From: Glutamicibacter protophormiae
GTDB lineage: Bacteria; Actinomycetota; Actinomycetes; Actinomycetales; Micrococcaceae
DNA: 64,000 bases
NCBI RefSeq assembly: GCF_014647495.1
Contig: NZ_BMPH01000002.1
Location: 248,001-312,000, forward strand
Reading direction: 5' to 3'
Made by a program: the position numbers and the translations under genes. The notes under the pieces were generated by a model. The model saw only the letters and a program-made list of their open reading frames with translations, had not been told where the DNA came from and made no database searches. Position 1 is the stretch's first letter. Every line of letters begins with the position of its first letter. Shown one piece after another: positions 41,931-49,414 of this stretch.

Positions 41931-42859
41931 GAGGCGGCTCCCGCCGGGTCGATGGCGCGCTGTACGGCGTCGGTCAGCGCCATGACCAGGATGTAGACCA
42001 GCGCGGAGAACAACGCCAGGCCGGTGACCATGGGGATGTCGCGGGCCAGCACCGCGGAGAGCAACGAGCGTCCCAGCCCGGGGCGGGCGAAGATCACCTC
42101 GACCACCACCGCGCCGGAGAGAAGGGAAGAGAACGCCCAGCCGGTCAGGTTCAGCGCCGGCAGCGAGGCATGCCGCAGGCCGTGGCGCCAGAAGACCGCC
42201 AGCCGGCTTTCGCCGCGGGCCCGGGCCGCCAGAGCGAACTGGCTGGACATGGCAGTGGCCAGCGAATCGCGCATGAGCTGGGTGAGGAAGCCGGCCAGCG
42301 GCAGCGCCAGGGTCAGCACCGGCAGCACCAGCCCGGCCGCGGTGCCGTTGTCCACCGCGGGCAGCCAGCCCAGGGCGGAGGAGAAGACCATGATCAGCAC
42401 CGCGCCAAGCCAGAAGTGCGGGACGGCGGCAGCCACGATCTCCACCATGCCGCCCAGCCAGGCACCGAAGCGGTTGGCCCGCATGGCCAGCGCGGCGAAG
42501 AGCAGCGCCAGTGCCCAGGCAGCGGCCAGCGCCAGCAGGGCCAGGATGATGGTCTTGGGCAGCACCTCGGCCATCACGTCGGTCACCGGGCGCTTGAGCG
42601 CGTAGGAGGTGCCGAAGTCCAGCCGCGCCAGCTTGCCCAGGAACATCAGGTACTGCACGGCCGCCGGCTGGTCCAGACCGAATTCGGCGCGGGCGGCGGC
42701 CAGCGCCTGCGCCGAGGCCTGGGAGCCGGGCCCGCCCATGATGGCCTCGGCGGGGTCGCCGGGGATCAGCCGGATGCCGATGAAGATGGCGGTGGCCACC
42801 AGCCACAGAACCACCAGCGCCCCGCCGAGCTTCCGGGCGGCCCAGCCGAGTGTTCCCAT
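41927..42859 (-). CDS. ABC transporter permease (DppB type)
   Basis: 310 residues from ATG 42859. Opens KLGGALVVLWLVATAIFIGIRLIPGDPA, the DppB/OppB hallmark; LARAR GESRLAVFWRHGLRHA-like EAA loop and six helices follow. Pairs with the downstream DppC-type gene as the channel of the importer. It lies 7 bases after the substrate-binding protein stop. Confidence 0.94.
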   Translation of the reverse strand: MGTLGWAARKLGGALVVLWLVATAIFIGIRLIPGDPAEAIMGGPGSQASAQALAAARAEFGLDQPAAVQYLMFLGKLARLDFGTSYALKRPVTDVMAEVLPKTIILALLALAAAWALALLFAALAMRANRFGAWLGGMVEIVAAAVPHFWLGAVLIMVFSSALGWLPAVDNGTAAGLVLPVLTLALPLAGFLTQLMRDSLATAMSSQFALAARARGESRLAVFWRHGLRHASLPALNLTGWAFSSLLSGAVVVEVIFARPGLGRSLLSAVLARDIPMVTGLALFSALVYILVMALTDAVQRAIDPAGAAS

Positions 42860-42866
42860 GGGCGGG

Positions 42867-44528
42867 TTACTTGGCCAGGAACACGTCGGTGTAGATCGGG
42901 GAGGACACCGAGGTGGTGGCGCCCATGCCCTTGACCTGCGCACCGTACAGGAAGTGGTTCTGCTGGTCGTACAGCGGCAGCACGTAGTAGCCTTCCAGCA
43001 CGATCTTCTGCGCCTGCGCGTAGAGCTGGGCGCGCTGCGCCTCGTCGTCGGTCTGCTCGGCCTCGGTCAGCAGCTTGTCCAGTGCCGGGTTCTTGACCTG
43101 GGCGTTGTTGGCGAAGTAGCCCGATGGCGCGGGAACCGTGGAATCGGAGTGGTAGAGGATGCGCAGCACGGACGGGCCGACCTTGGTGTACGGGGCGGAG
43201 ACCAGGTCGTAGTCGTGCTCGGCCAGAGCGCCGTACCAGCTGGACAAGTCCAGCAGCTCGATCTTCACCTCGAAGCCCACAGCCTTCGCGGAGGCCTGGA
43301 ACTGCTCGAACAGCGACTGCTCGGCCGGAACCGACTGGTTGGTGGACACCGGGAAGGTGACGGACAGGCGCTTGCCGTCCTTGGCGCGGTAGCCGTCCGC
43401 GTCGCGCTCGGTCCAGCCGGCCTGGTCCAGCAGGGAGTTGGCCTTGGCCGGATCGGCGGTGAACAGAGCTTCATCGGAGATCCCCAGCGGTTCCACGCTG
43501 GAGAGCAGCGAGTAGCTGCGCTTGGCGGTGTCGAAGAATAGCGAGGTGATGCCGGCATTGACGTCCACCGAGCGGATGAACGCCTCGCGCACCTTGGCGT
43601 CGTTGAACGGGGCCTTGGAACTGTTCAGTTCCAGGCGGTTGGAGGCTCCCGGGCGCGGGGCGTCCAGGTGGCCCAGGGTGCCGCCCTGCGCGGCGGAGGC
43701 GATGGTGTCCGGCTGGGCGTTGTCGATCACGTCGACCTCGCCGGAGGCCAGCGCCGCGTAGCGGGTGGCGGCTTCGGGGATGAAGCGCCAGGTGATGCCG
43801 TCCAGGTAGGCGGTGGGCTGCGTGCGGGAAGGATCGGCCACCGGCGGCACGTAGTTCTCGTTGCGCACCAGGTTCACCGCCTGCTGGTGTTCCCAGGACT
43901 GCACCTTGAACGGCCCGGTGCCTACCGGGGCGGCGCAGTTGGTGGCCTGGTCGCGCTCCAGCGCGGCGGGCGACTGGATGGCGGTCCACGGCATGGACAG
44001 CGATTCGAGCAGCGCGTTGTCCGGGGCGGAGAGCTTCAGCTCGGCGGTGCGCTCGTCGAGGACCTTGACCTGGTCCACCTTGCCCACGGCCAGGTAGCCG
44101 GTGGAGGAGGCGGTGTTCGGATCCTGCAGGTGCTCGATGTTGGCCTTGATGGCCTGCGCGGTCAGCTCGCTGCCGTCGGTGAAGGTGATGCCCTCGCGCA
44201 GGGTGATGGTACGGGTCAGCCCGTCCTCGGAAACCTCGGTGGATTCGGCCAGCCACGGGATGATCTTGCCTTCGGAGTCCTTGGTGAACAGGGACTCCAG
44301 GTACTGGCTGGCGACCAGGGCCTGCGGGTAGTTTCCGCCGACATGCGGATCCAGGCAGCTTGGCTCCGCGTCGCCGGAGGCGTAGACCAGGGTGCCGCCG
44401 GATACCGGGGTGGCGTCCTGCGCGGACCCGGTGCCCGAGGACGAAGAGCATCCGGCCAGGACGATGGACGCGATGCCGAAGGCCGCGGCGCTGGAGAGCA
44501 GGCGGCGGGCGCGCTGGTTTCTTTGCAT
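42867..44528 (-). CDS. ABC transporter substrate-binding lipoprotein (family 5)
   Basis: 553 residues. A lipoprotein signal peptide ends IASIVLAGCSSSS, with Cys as the lipid site. The mature part has SCLDPHVGGNYPQALVASQYLESL and EGITFTDGSELTAQAIKANIEHL typical of family 5 peptide/nickel/opine binders. Captures substrate outside the membrane and delivers it to the DppBC-like channel. First gene of the four-gene operon. The cargo (peptide, sugar, opine or metal chelate) cannot be told. Confidence 0.94.
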   Translation of the reverse strand: MQRNQRARRLLSSAAAFGIASIVLAGCSSSSGTGSAQDATPVSGGTLVYASGDAEPSCLDPHVGGNYPQALVASQYLESLFTKDSEGKIIPWLAESTEVSEDGLTRTITLREGITFTDGSELTAQAIKANIEHLQDPNTASSTGYLAVGKVDQVKVLDERTAELKLSAPDNALLESLSMPWTAIQSPAALERDQATNCAAPVGTGPFKVQSWEHQQAVNLVRNENYVPPVADPSRTQPTAYLDGITWRFIPEAATRYAALASGEVDVIDNAQPDTIASAAQGGTLGHLDAPRPGASNRLELNSSKAPFNDAKVREAFIRSVDVNAGITSLFFDTAKRSYSLLSSVEPLGISDEALFTADPAKANSLLDQAGWTERDADGYRAKDGKRLSVTFPVSTNQSVPAEQSLFEQFQASAKAVGFEVKIELLDLSSWYGALAEHDYDLVSAPYTKVGPSVLRILYHSDSTVPAPSGYFANNAQVKNPALDKLLTEAEQTDDEAQRAQLYAQAQKIVLEGYYVLPLYDQQNHFLYGAQVKGMGATTSVSSPIYTDVFLAK

Positions 44529-44676
44529 GGGCTGAAACTTACCTCATTGGATGGATGGGAGATGACCATCTACCAGCCTAGCCACCCGGGCCTTGCGGCG
44601 ACACTCTTGGTGCCGGGCGAAGCGGCCATTGCGAGCCAGTTCACACCCCGGGGCGGCGTGCGGGCGGAGCCGCGAC

Positions 44677-45285
44677 CTACTTTTCGCTGGCCACGGTCAT
44701 GCGGCGGTTCGCATGCACCGGGGTCTCGATCTCGTCCAGGATCGCCACGGCGAAATCCTGGGTGGAGACGAAGCCGCCGGCCGGCGAATCGGTGCCCAGC
44801 GTGTAGCTGCCGGTGCGGACGCCCGGGGCGATGACCGGGGCAGGGGCGGCGACGGTCCAGGTGATGCCGGAGACCGAGGTGAACATGTCGTACACCTCGC
44901 CGCAGGTGCGCGCCTCCGCCTTGTACTCTTCCGGGAAGCCCTCGGTGTCGAGCAGGCGCACGCCGTCGACCTCGGTTGCGCCGGCGCCGCCGACGACGAG
45001 CAGCCGGGCGTCGGTGAGGGTCTCGGTGATCTCCTCGAAGGCGTCCAGGTACTCCTGGTGGTCCCCGCCGGTGCGCGACGGCGGCACGGCGATGACGACC
45101 ACGTCGTTGGCCTTGCCCAGCTGGCGGTAGGCGGCGATGTCGCCGAGGTCCGCGGCCACGGCGGCGGCCCCGTCCACCTCCTTGCCCGAGCGGGTGACTG
45201 CGGTGAGTTCGTGGCCGCGGGAAGCCGCCTCGGCGATGATCTGGCTGCCGACCATGCCGGTGGCTCCGTAGACTGCAATCTTCAT
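44677..45285 (-). CDS. NAD(P)-binding (NmrA/SDR-type) protein
   Basis: 202 residues with the N-terminal nucleotide motif KIAVYGATGMVGSQIIAEA. The short form, with LLVVGGAGATEVDGVRL, matches the YwnB/NmrA-like reductases often controlled by HxlR regulators. Likely an oxidoreductase for quinone or electrophile stress. It is divergent from the hxlR gene, with an inverted repeat in the 85-base gap between them. Confidence 0.88.
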   Translation of the reverse strand: MKIAVYGATGMVGSQIIAEAASRGHELTAVTRSGKEVDGAAAVAADLGDIAAYRQLGKANDVVVIAVPPSRTGGDHQEYLDAFEEITETLTDARLLVVGGAGATEVDGVRLLDTEGFPEEYKAEARTCGEVYDMFTSVSGITWTVAAPAPVIAPGVRTGSYTLGTDSPAGGFVSTQDFAVAILDEIETPVHANRRMTVASEK

Positions 45286-45326
45286 GGAGGTCCATGCCTT
45301 TCGTTGAAGGTGAATTCAGCTCAATG

Positions 45327-45341
45327 GTATCTTTTGGATAC
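45327..45341. promoter_or_regulatory. candidate HxlR operator in the divergent promoter
   Basis: GTATC-TTTTG-GATAC, a perfect 5-5-5 inverted repeat 30 bases before the hxlR start and 42 before the reductase start. The GTATC/GATAC half-site resembles known HxlR-family sites. Confidence 0.5.
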
Positions 45342-45370
45342 TGGACACTACAACGAAACTAGGTTTCCCT

Positions 45371-45754
45371 ATGGAAAGCGACCGGGATTTCAACGTGTTT
45401 GTGCAGGGCTGCCCCTCGCGTGAAATCATGCAGCGACTGGGCGACAAGTGGACCCCGCTGGTGCTGCTGGCGCTCGCCGGCGGGCCGCTACGTTTCTCCG
45501 CGTTACGTCAGCGCATCGGCGCGGTGACCCCCAAGGTGCTCACCAGCACGCTGCGCACCCTCGAGCGCGACGGCCTGCTGCTGCGCACCGTCACCGCCCA
45601 GGTCCCGGTGCGCGTGGACTACGAACTGAGCGAGGTGGGCCGCAGCCTGCTGGGTCCCCTGGAGGCCATCCGGCTCTGGTCCGAGGAGCACGTGCCCGGC
45701 GTGCTGCGCGCCCGCGGCGAGTTTGACCGCAGGTCAGAGCCAAGCGAAAGCTGA
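45371..45754 (+). CDS. HxlR-family transcriptional regulator with a replaced C-terminus
   Basis: 127 residues. Winged helix with CPSREIMQRLGDKWTPLVLLALAGGPLRFSALRQRIG and KVLTSTLRTLERDGLLLRT, as in HxlR/QorR redox-sensing regulators; the N-terminal Cys is conserved for electrophile sensing. The gene's last ~132 bases (45599-45730) recur at 48076-48207, beyond an AT-rich insert. The present tail RSEPSES differs from the tail TRDGAAL at the distal copy, which adjoins chromosome-like DNA and is probably the original end. Divergent from the NmrA-like gene. Confidence 0.9.
   Translation: MESDRDFNVFVQGCPSREIMQRLGDKWTPLVLLALAGGPLRFSALRQRIGAVTPKVLTSTLRTLERDGLLLRTVTAQVPVRVDYELSEVGRSLLGPLEAIRLWSEEHVPGVLRARGEFDRRSEPSES
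45599..45730 (+). repeat. 132-bp repeat, hxlR copy (left)
   Basis: Aligns with 48076-48207 without gaps and with 5 differences (45604, 45656, 45697 region, 45717, 45723), most in third codon positions. It marks the left edge of the insert. Confidence 0.9.
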
Positions 45755-45867
45755 CAGTGGCCAGAGACGCAGGTTATTTCTATACTTTTGAGAAGTGCGA
45801 CGTGCAACAGGATTATTCCAATGAAAAATAGTAAAAAAGAATTGTAATTGCGTAAAATATTGTGTAC

Positions 45868-46368
45868 TTAAATGTCATTTCTTTGAGGTGGATCGTTTAA
45901 TTTACGTAAATCTCTTCTCTCTTTTAGGTATGAAATAAAATTCCTTGTCATGGCCTTGGCGCGCGCAAATTTTCCAAATCTTTCAACTGTGGAGTCAATT
46001 GTGACAATCCATTCCATGTTGCTAGTGTCTAGGTAGCGAATGCCCCAAATGTATTGTGACTTCTGAATCGAAGAAACTTTCAATTTATCGAAGGGGTAAC
46101 TTGCTCCAGGGGCAACCTCATTTACACGCAGTTCAGTGCCAATTTTTCGCAGGTCTATGACCTCCACGTTTCTAATTGGTTCGGGCAAGTAGTTCGTGAC
46201 CACGGCTTCATTATCTTTGCTGACTGAAAATAAAACACTATTTCCTGCGCGAATTATGGCCTTATGCCTGTTGTGGAAAAATTTATAAATCATTGTCGCG
46301 GAATTTGCTATAGATACGAAAAGGGCAATCCACGCAACTATGGAACCAGGATCTAAATCGGCGAACAT
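45868..46368 (-). CDS. single-pass membrane protein of unknown function, cassette gene B
   Basis: 166 residues. An N-terminal helix (IVAWIALFVSIANSATMIY) anchors the protein; a basic segment NRHKAIIRAG follows, then a beta-rich cytoplasmic domain (VVTNYLPEPIRNVEVIDL, VNEVAPGASYPFDKL, YIWGIRYLDTSNMEWIVTI) and a basic helical tail. The middle part resembles the small immunoglobulin-like domains on many actinobacterial orphan membrane proteins. The ATG overlaps the TAA of the upstream gene (TAATG), so the two are coupled. No homologue recognised. AT-rich codon use points to recent transfer. Confidence 0.75.
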   Translation of the reverse strand: MFADLDPGSIVAWIALFVSIANSATMIYKFFHNRHKAIIRAGNSVLFSVSKDNEAVVTNYLPEPIRNVEVIDLRKIGTELRVNEVAPGASYPFDKLKVSSIQKSQYIWGIRYLDTSNMEWIVTIDSTVERFGKFARAKAMTRNFISYLKERRDLRKLNDPPQRNDI

Positions 46369-47045
46369 TATCGAGTTTGACCGTATGCTAATGCGAGGGA
46401 AATTTTCGAAACATTTACGGAAGCGACAGTTTCTGAATCAAGTAAGATCAGCAAACCGTCAATAATATGAAAAGATCGATTCAGCCGTTTCTTGCGAGCC
46501 CTTCTCTTCTTGATTGTGTGGCATGCTTGGATGCTTTCGGCAATGGTGGAGCAGTAATATTTAATAGAATTGCCAGATAGCATGTTTTCATCAATGATTA
46601 GGTCACTTTTTGTTCGCCGGATCATCTTTCGAGAGTATCGAGGATACTTATGTGTTTGAATTTTCTTAATATTAAAAATCCCGACCAATCGATCTTGCTC
46701 TTCAAGCCAAGCAAGATAGCCCCCTCGACTGAAATCAAGGTATGCGAGAAATCGTTTTGCTGAGACGCGGGGTGGAATTCCAAAAGCCTGGCTGAACAAG
46801 TTTGTGAGATCTTCAGAGTGTTCCTCAATGTTGCTCGCTAAAAATGCAAAATATTTTTGCAATTCTTCTTCGTTTTTGAGCTCATTTCCAAGGGCAGATG
46901 AGACGGAACTTCCATGGCGAATTTGTTCGACCATGTTCCTTGCGTCACGAAGAGTAGCGAGACTGGACCTGATTGGTTCGGACGCATTGAGACCTTCATA
47001 ACTCCTGTTGCTGTGGTCATCTTTTTCTTCTGCTAATTCCGTCAT
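46368..47045 (-). CDS. unknown soluble protein, cassette gene A
   Basis: 225 residues from ATG 47045 with GGGAG about 11 nt upstream (TTG 47072 is an alternative). The N-terminal half is mostly helical with a possible coiled coil (NELKNEEELQKYFAFLASNI). The middle has a compact block AKRFLAYLDFSRGGYLAWLE, followed by a Lys/Arg-rich patch KKRRARKKRLNRSFHIIDG that could touch nucleic acid or lipid head groups. No catalytic motif seen. Translated together with gene B, it may form one functional unit with it. AT-rich, unlike the host. Confidence 0.75.
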   Translation of the reverse strand: MTELAEEKDDHSNRSYEGLNASEPIRSSLATLRDARNMVEQIRHGSSVSSALGNELKNEEELQKYFAFLASNIEEHSEDLTNLFSQAFGIPPRVSAKRFLAYLDFSRGGYLAWLEEQDRLVGIFNIKKIQTHKYPRYSRKMIRRTKSDLIIDENMLSGNSIKYYCSTIAESIQACHTIKKRRARKKRLNRSFHIIDGLLILLDSETVASVNVSKISLALAYGQTR

Positions 47046-47433
47046 TTTGAGCTCAACTCCCTTAGAGGACAATAGGGTGTGATGATCGTTCTGCTTGTGC
47101 GTTTAGAACATGAAACACCAAAATCGTATTTTTGTCTATAAGCGTGATTGATGCTGAGGGCTCATTTGGTTGAGAACATTACGGCTCATTGCGAGCATGA
47201 GGAAGGTTGAGGCCTGAGGCATGTGTCGAACTTGAACTGAGATCACAAGGATGATGTATTGAATCATGCAGGGGCGCCGTTTTTTAGAAATGGAAATTTA
47301 CTCTTGAGTTTTAGTGGCGCTTAAAGCGGTTTTTCGACTCTTTGCATGTTGGCATTGTGTATAACCAAGTATGCCAGACCACCGACTACCGACAGGTAAC
47401 TGACCATCGCTTTGGAATGATTGTCGCTGGGGT
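47046..47433. other. AT-rich gap inside the insert
   Basis: About 390 bases without a believable gene. It must hold the promoter for cassette genes A and B near 47060-47160. Confidence 0.5.
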
Positions 47434-47805
47434 CTATTCAGTGCGGGTGTGCAGGCTGCGGAGCGGAGTGCCTAGCGAGGGATAAGGTGATCGAATGCGG
47501 TTCAAGATCCGATTTGTGTCGGCCTTCGACGTCCAATTGATTAATTGTGCTTGGACTATGGCTTTGACCGTCGGACCGTCAAGGATGCTGAATTTGAGCC
47601 GGCCGTAGGCCGCTTCAATAACGTCCCATAGATCAGTGGCTGGGGATACGAGCACTTTCGTGTCAGCGTTTGCTGGGGTGCTGAGCAGCCACCCGACGGA
47701 ATGTGTTTCAGAGGTGAGTTCGTGCATGATCTCGTTCGGGATATCGCACATGGCCACCGGCGCCTGCTGGGAGTCGAAGTCGAGCGCGACTTGGCCGAGA
47801 AGCAC
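47434..47805 (-). CDS. hypothetical protein, possibly 5'-truncated
   Basis: 123 residues from GTG 47805, but the same frame reads on as protein-like sequence (EHLGSVNTNIDLAVLTATAK) up to a stop at 47893-47895, without a better start codon. The visible part includes CDIPNEIMHELTSETHSVGW and DLWDVIEAAYGRLKF. It is more GC-balanced than genes A and B. I suspect a fragment whose 5' end was cut at the insert's right side. No family recognised. Confidence 0.45.
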   Translation of the reverse strand: MLLGQVALDFDSQQAPVAMCDIPNEIMHELTSETHSVGWLLSTPANADTKVLVSPATDLWDVIEAAYGRLKFSILDGPTVKAIVQAQLINWTSKADTNRILNRIRSPYPSLGTPLRSLHTRTE

Positions 47806-48075
47806 CCGATCTTTCGCGGTTGCCGTCAGGACGGCAAGATCGATGTTGGTGTTGACTGAGCCGAGATGTTCAACGAGGTCACGGGTAGGCCATTACTCTC
47901 CACGTTGTTCAATGCAATGGTGCCGGATGCGGTACTTAATTTACTTATGATCCGATCGCATCTTTTTTGGCGTGCCGAAACACCAATTCTTGGTAAGGGG
48001 ATCACCTACACAGGGCTGCTAGACCATCAAAACAGCATTTATGTCGATTCTTGAACTGCAAAACATGGCATGTTA

Positions 48076-48207
48076 CAGGTTCCGGTGCGCGTGGACTACG
48101 AACTGAGCGAGGTGGGCCGCAGCCTGCTGGGCCCCCTGGAGGCCATCCGGCTCTGGTCCGAGGAGCACGTGCCGGGCGTGCTGCGCGCCCGCGACGAGTT
48201 CGACCGC
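48076..48207 (+). repeat. 132-bp repeat, displaced hxlR copy (right)
   Basis: Second copy of the hxlR 3' segment, differing from 45599-45730 at five positions (about 96% alike by eye). Confidence 0.9.
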
Positions 48208-48231
48208 ACCCGGGACGGCGCCGCGCTGTAG
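48076..48231 (+). pseudogene. displaced 3' end of hxlR
   Basis: Reads QVPVRVDYELSEVGRSLL and on to LRARDEFDRTRDGAAL then TAG, in the same frame as the intact gene at 45371. It has no start or DNA-binding part. It is followed by normal high-GC chromosome, so this is most likely the original end of hxlR before the insertion. Confidence 0.85.
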
Positions 48232-48373
48232 GCCTGGATCGCCGTCATTCCGGGCCTGCGGCCCACTTCATAAGTAAAACTATGGTTGTTCGTAGATAAA
48301 AACAGTTTTACGAATGTAAGCGCCCTCACGATGATTGAAGAGTCAGCAGCCAGTTCGTGAAAGGGCGAATCCC

Positions 48374-49414
48374 GTGTCCGAAAATCTCACCCCCCACGTC
48401 GTTACCCTGGGCACCGCAGGCGGTCCGCGTTGGTGGACCGGCGAGAACGCCGGACGCCGCTCCGGCATCGCCACCGCGGTGGTCGTGGGTACGGCGGTGT
48501 ATTTGGTCGACGCGGGAACCGGAGTGGGCAACCAGTTGATGAAGGCGGGGTTCACCCCCGGGGACCTGCGCGGCATCTTCCTCACCCACCTGCATTCGGA
48601 CCACACCATCGACCTGGCCTCGCTGTCGATCTTCGGTCTGTTCACCATGGCGCGCGACAAGCAGCCGGTGCAGATCATCGGTCCCGGCGACCGCGGCGAG
48701 CTCCCCCCAGTCTCGCCGCGGGCCGTCGTAGCCCCCGAGCCGCTGTTCCCGGACAACCCCACCCCGGGCACCGCGTCGATGTTCGCCTCGCTGATGCAGG
48801 CCTACGCCACGGACCTGAACGACCGCGTGATCGACGCCCTGCGACCCTCGCCGCTGGACTATTTCCAGGCCAGCGACATTCGGATTCCGGCCGCCGGGGG
48901 ATACCACCCGAACCAGAACCCGACCCCGCAGGACTTCGAGCCCTTCGAGATCTACCGGGACGAGCTGGTCACGGTGACCGCCACGCTGGTCAAGCATCCG
49001 CCGATCGCCCCGGCCTTCGCCTTCCGCTTCGACACCGCGCAGGGCTCGGTGACCATCTCCGGGGACACCGCGCCCTGCGAGAACCTGGTGCGGCTGGCCC
49101 GCGGCACCGACCTGCTGCTGCACGAAGCCATCGACTTCGACTGGGTGCAGCGCGCCTACGGCTCGCTGGGCACCGAGGAAGCCGAAGCCTCCATGGACCA
49201 CCACCGCCGGTCCCACACCTCGGCGCTGCAGGCGATCGACCTCGCCGAACGCGCCGGCGCGGCCGCCCTCGCGCTGCACCACCTGGTTCCCGGAACCACC
49301 CCGGATTCGGTCTGGCATGCACACGCCGACGCCTTCTCCGGAAGATTCCTCGTCCCCAACGACCTGGACGTCATCTCCTTCGCCCGCACGACCTCTGAAA
49401 TGGCAGTAGCATGA
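48374..49414 (+). CDS. MBL-fold metallohydrolase
   Basis: 346 residues from GTG 48374 with AAGGG 8 nt upstream. Metal motif FLTHLHSDHTIDLASL, then SGDTAPCENLVRLARGTDLLLHEAIDF and HHLVPG near the end: RNase Z/arylsulfatase-like branch of the beta-lactamase fold. Such catabolic members hydrolyse lactones or sulfate esters. Its stop overlaps the start of an MHS permease (ATGA), so the pair probably imports and hydrolyses one compound; the substrate is unknown. Confidence 0.9.
   Translation: MSENLTPHVVTLGTAGGPRWWTGENAGRRSGIATAVVVGTAVYLVDAGTGVGNQLMKAGFTPGDLRGIFLTHLHSDHTIDLASLSIFGLFTMARDKQPVQIIGPGDRGELPPVSPRAVVAPEPLFPDNPTPGTASMFASLMQAYATDLNDRVIDALRPSPLDYFQASDIRIPAAGGYHPNQNPTPQDFEPFEIYRDELVTVTATLVKHPPIAPAFAFRFDTAQGSVTISGDTAPCENLVRLARGTDLLLHEAIDFDWVQRAYGSLGTEEAEASMDHHRRSHTSALQAIDLAERAGAAALALHHLVPGTTPDSVWHAHADAFSGRFLVPNDLDVISFARTTSEMAVA

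Larger units (their letters stand above)
45731..48075. mobile_element. AT-rich genomic insert in the 3' end of hxlR
   Basis: About 2.3 kb, strikingly AT-rich against its surroundings, with poor codon bias and three minus-strand frames. It is bounded by the two copies of the hxlR 3' end. It supplies a substitute end to hxlR and leaves the displaced original end on the far side, the arrangement seen when integrative elements enter the 3' end of a gene. No integrase, transposase or terminal inverted repeat was found, so it may be a relic or a gene-replacement product. Confidence 0.65.

Noticed and set aside
47636-48054. Plus-strand frames inside the island
   Set aside because: Serine/arginine-rich shadow of the minus-strand gene; no ribosome site.
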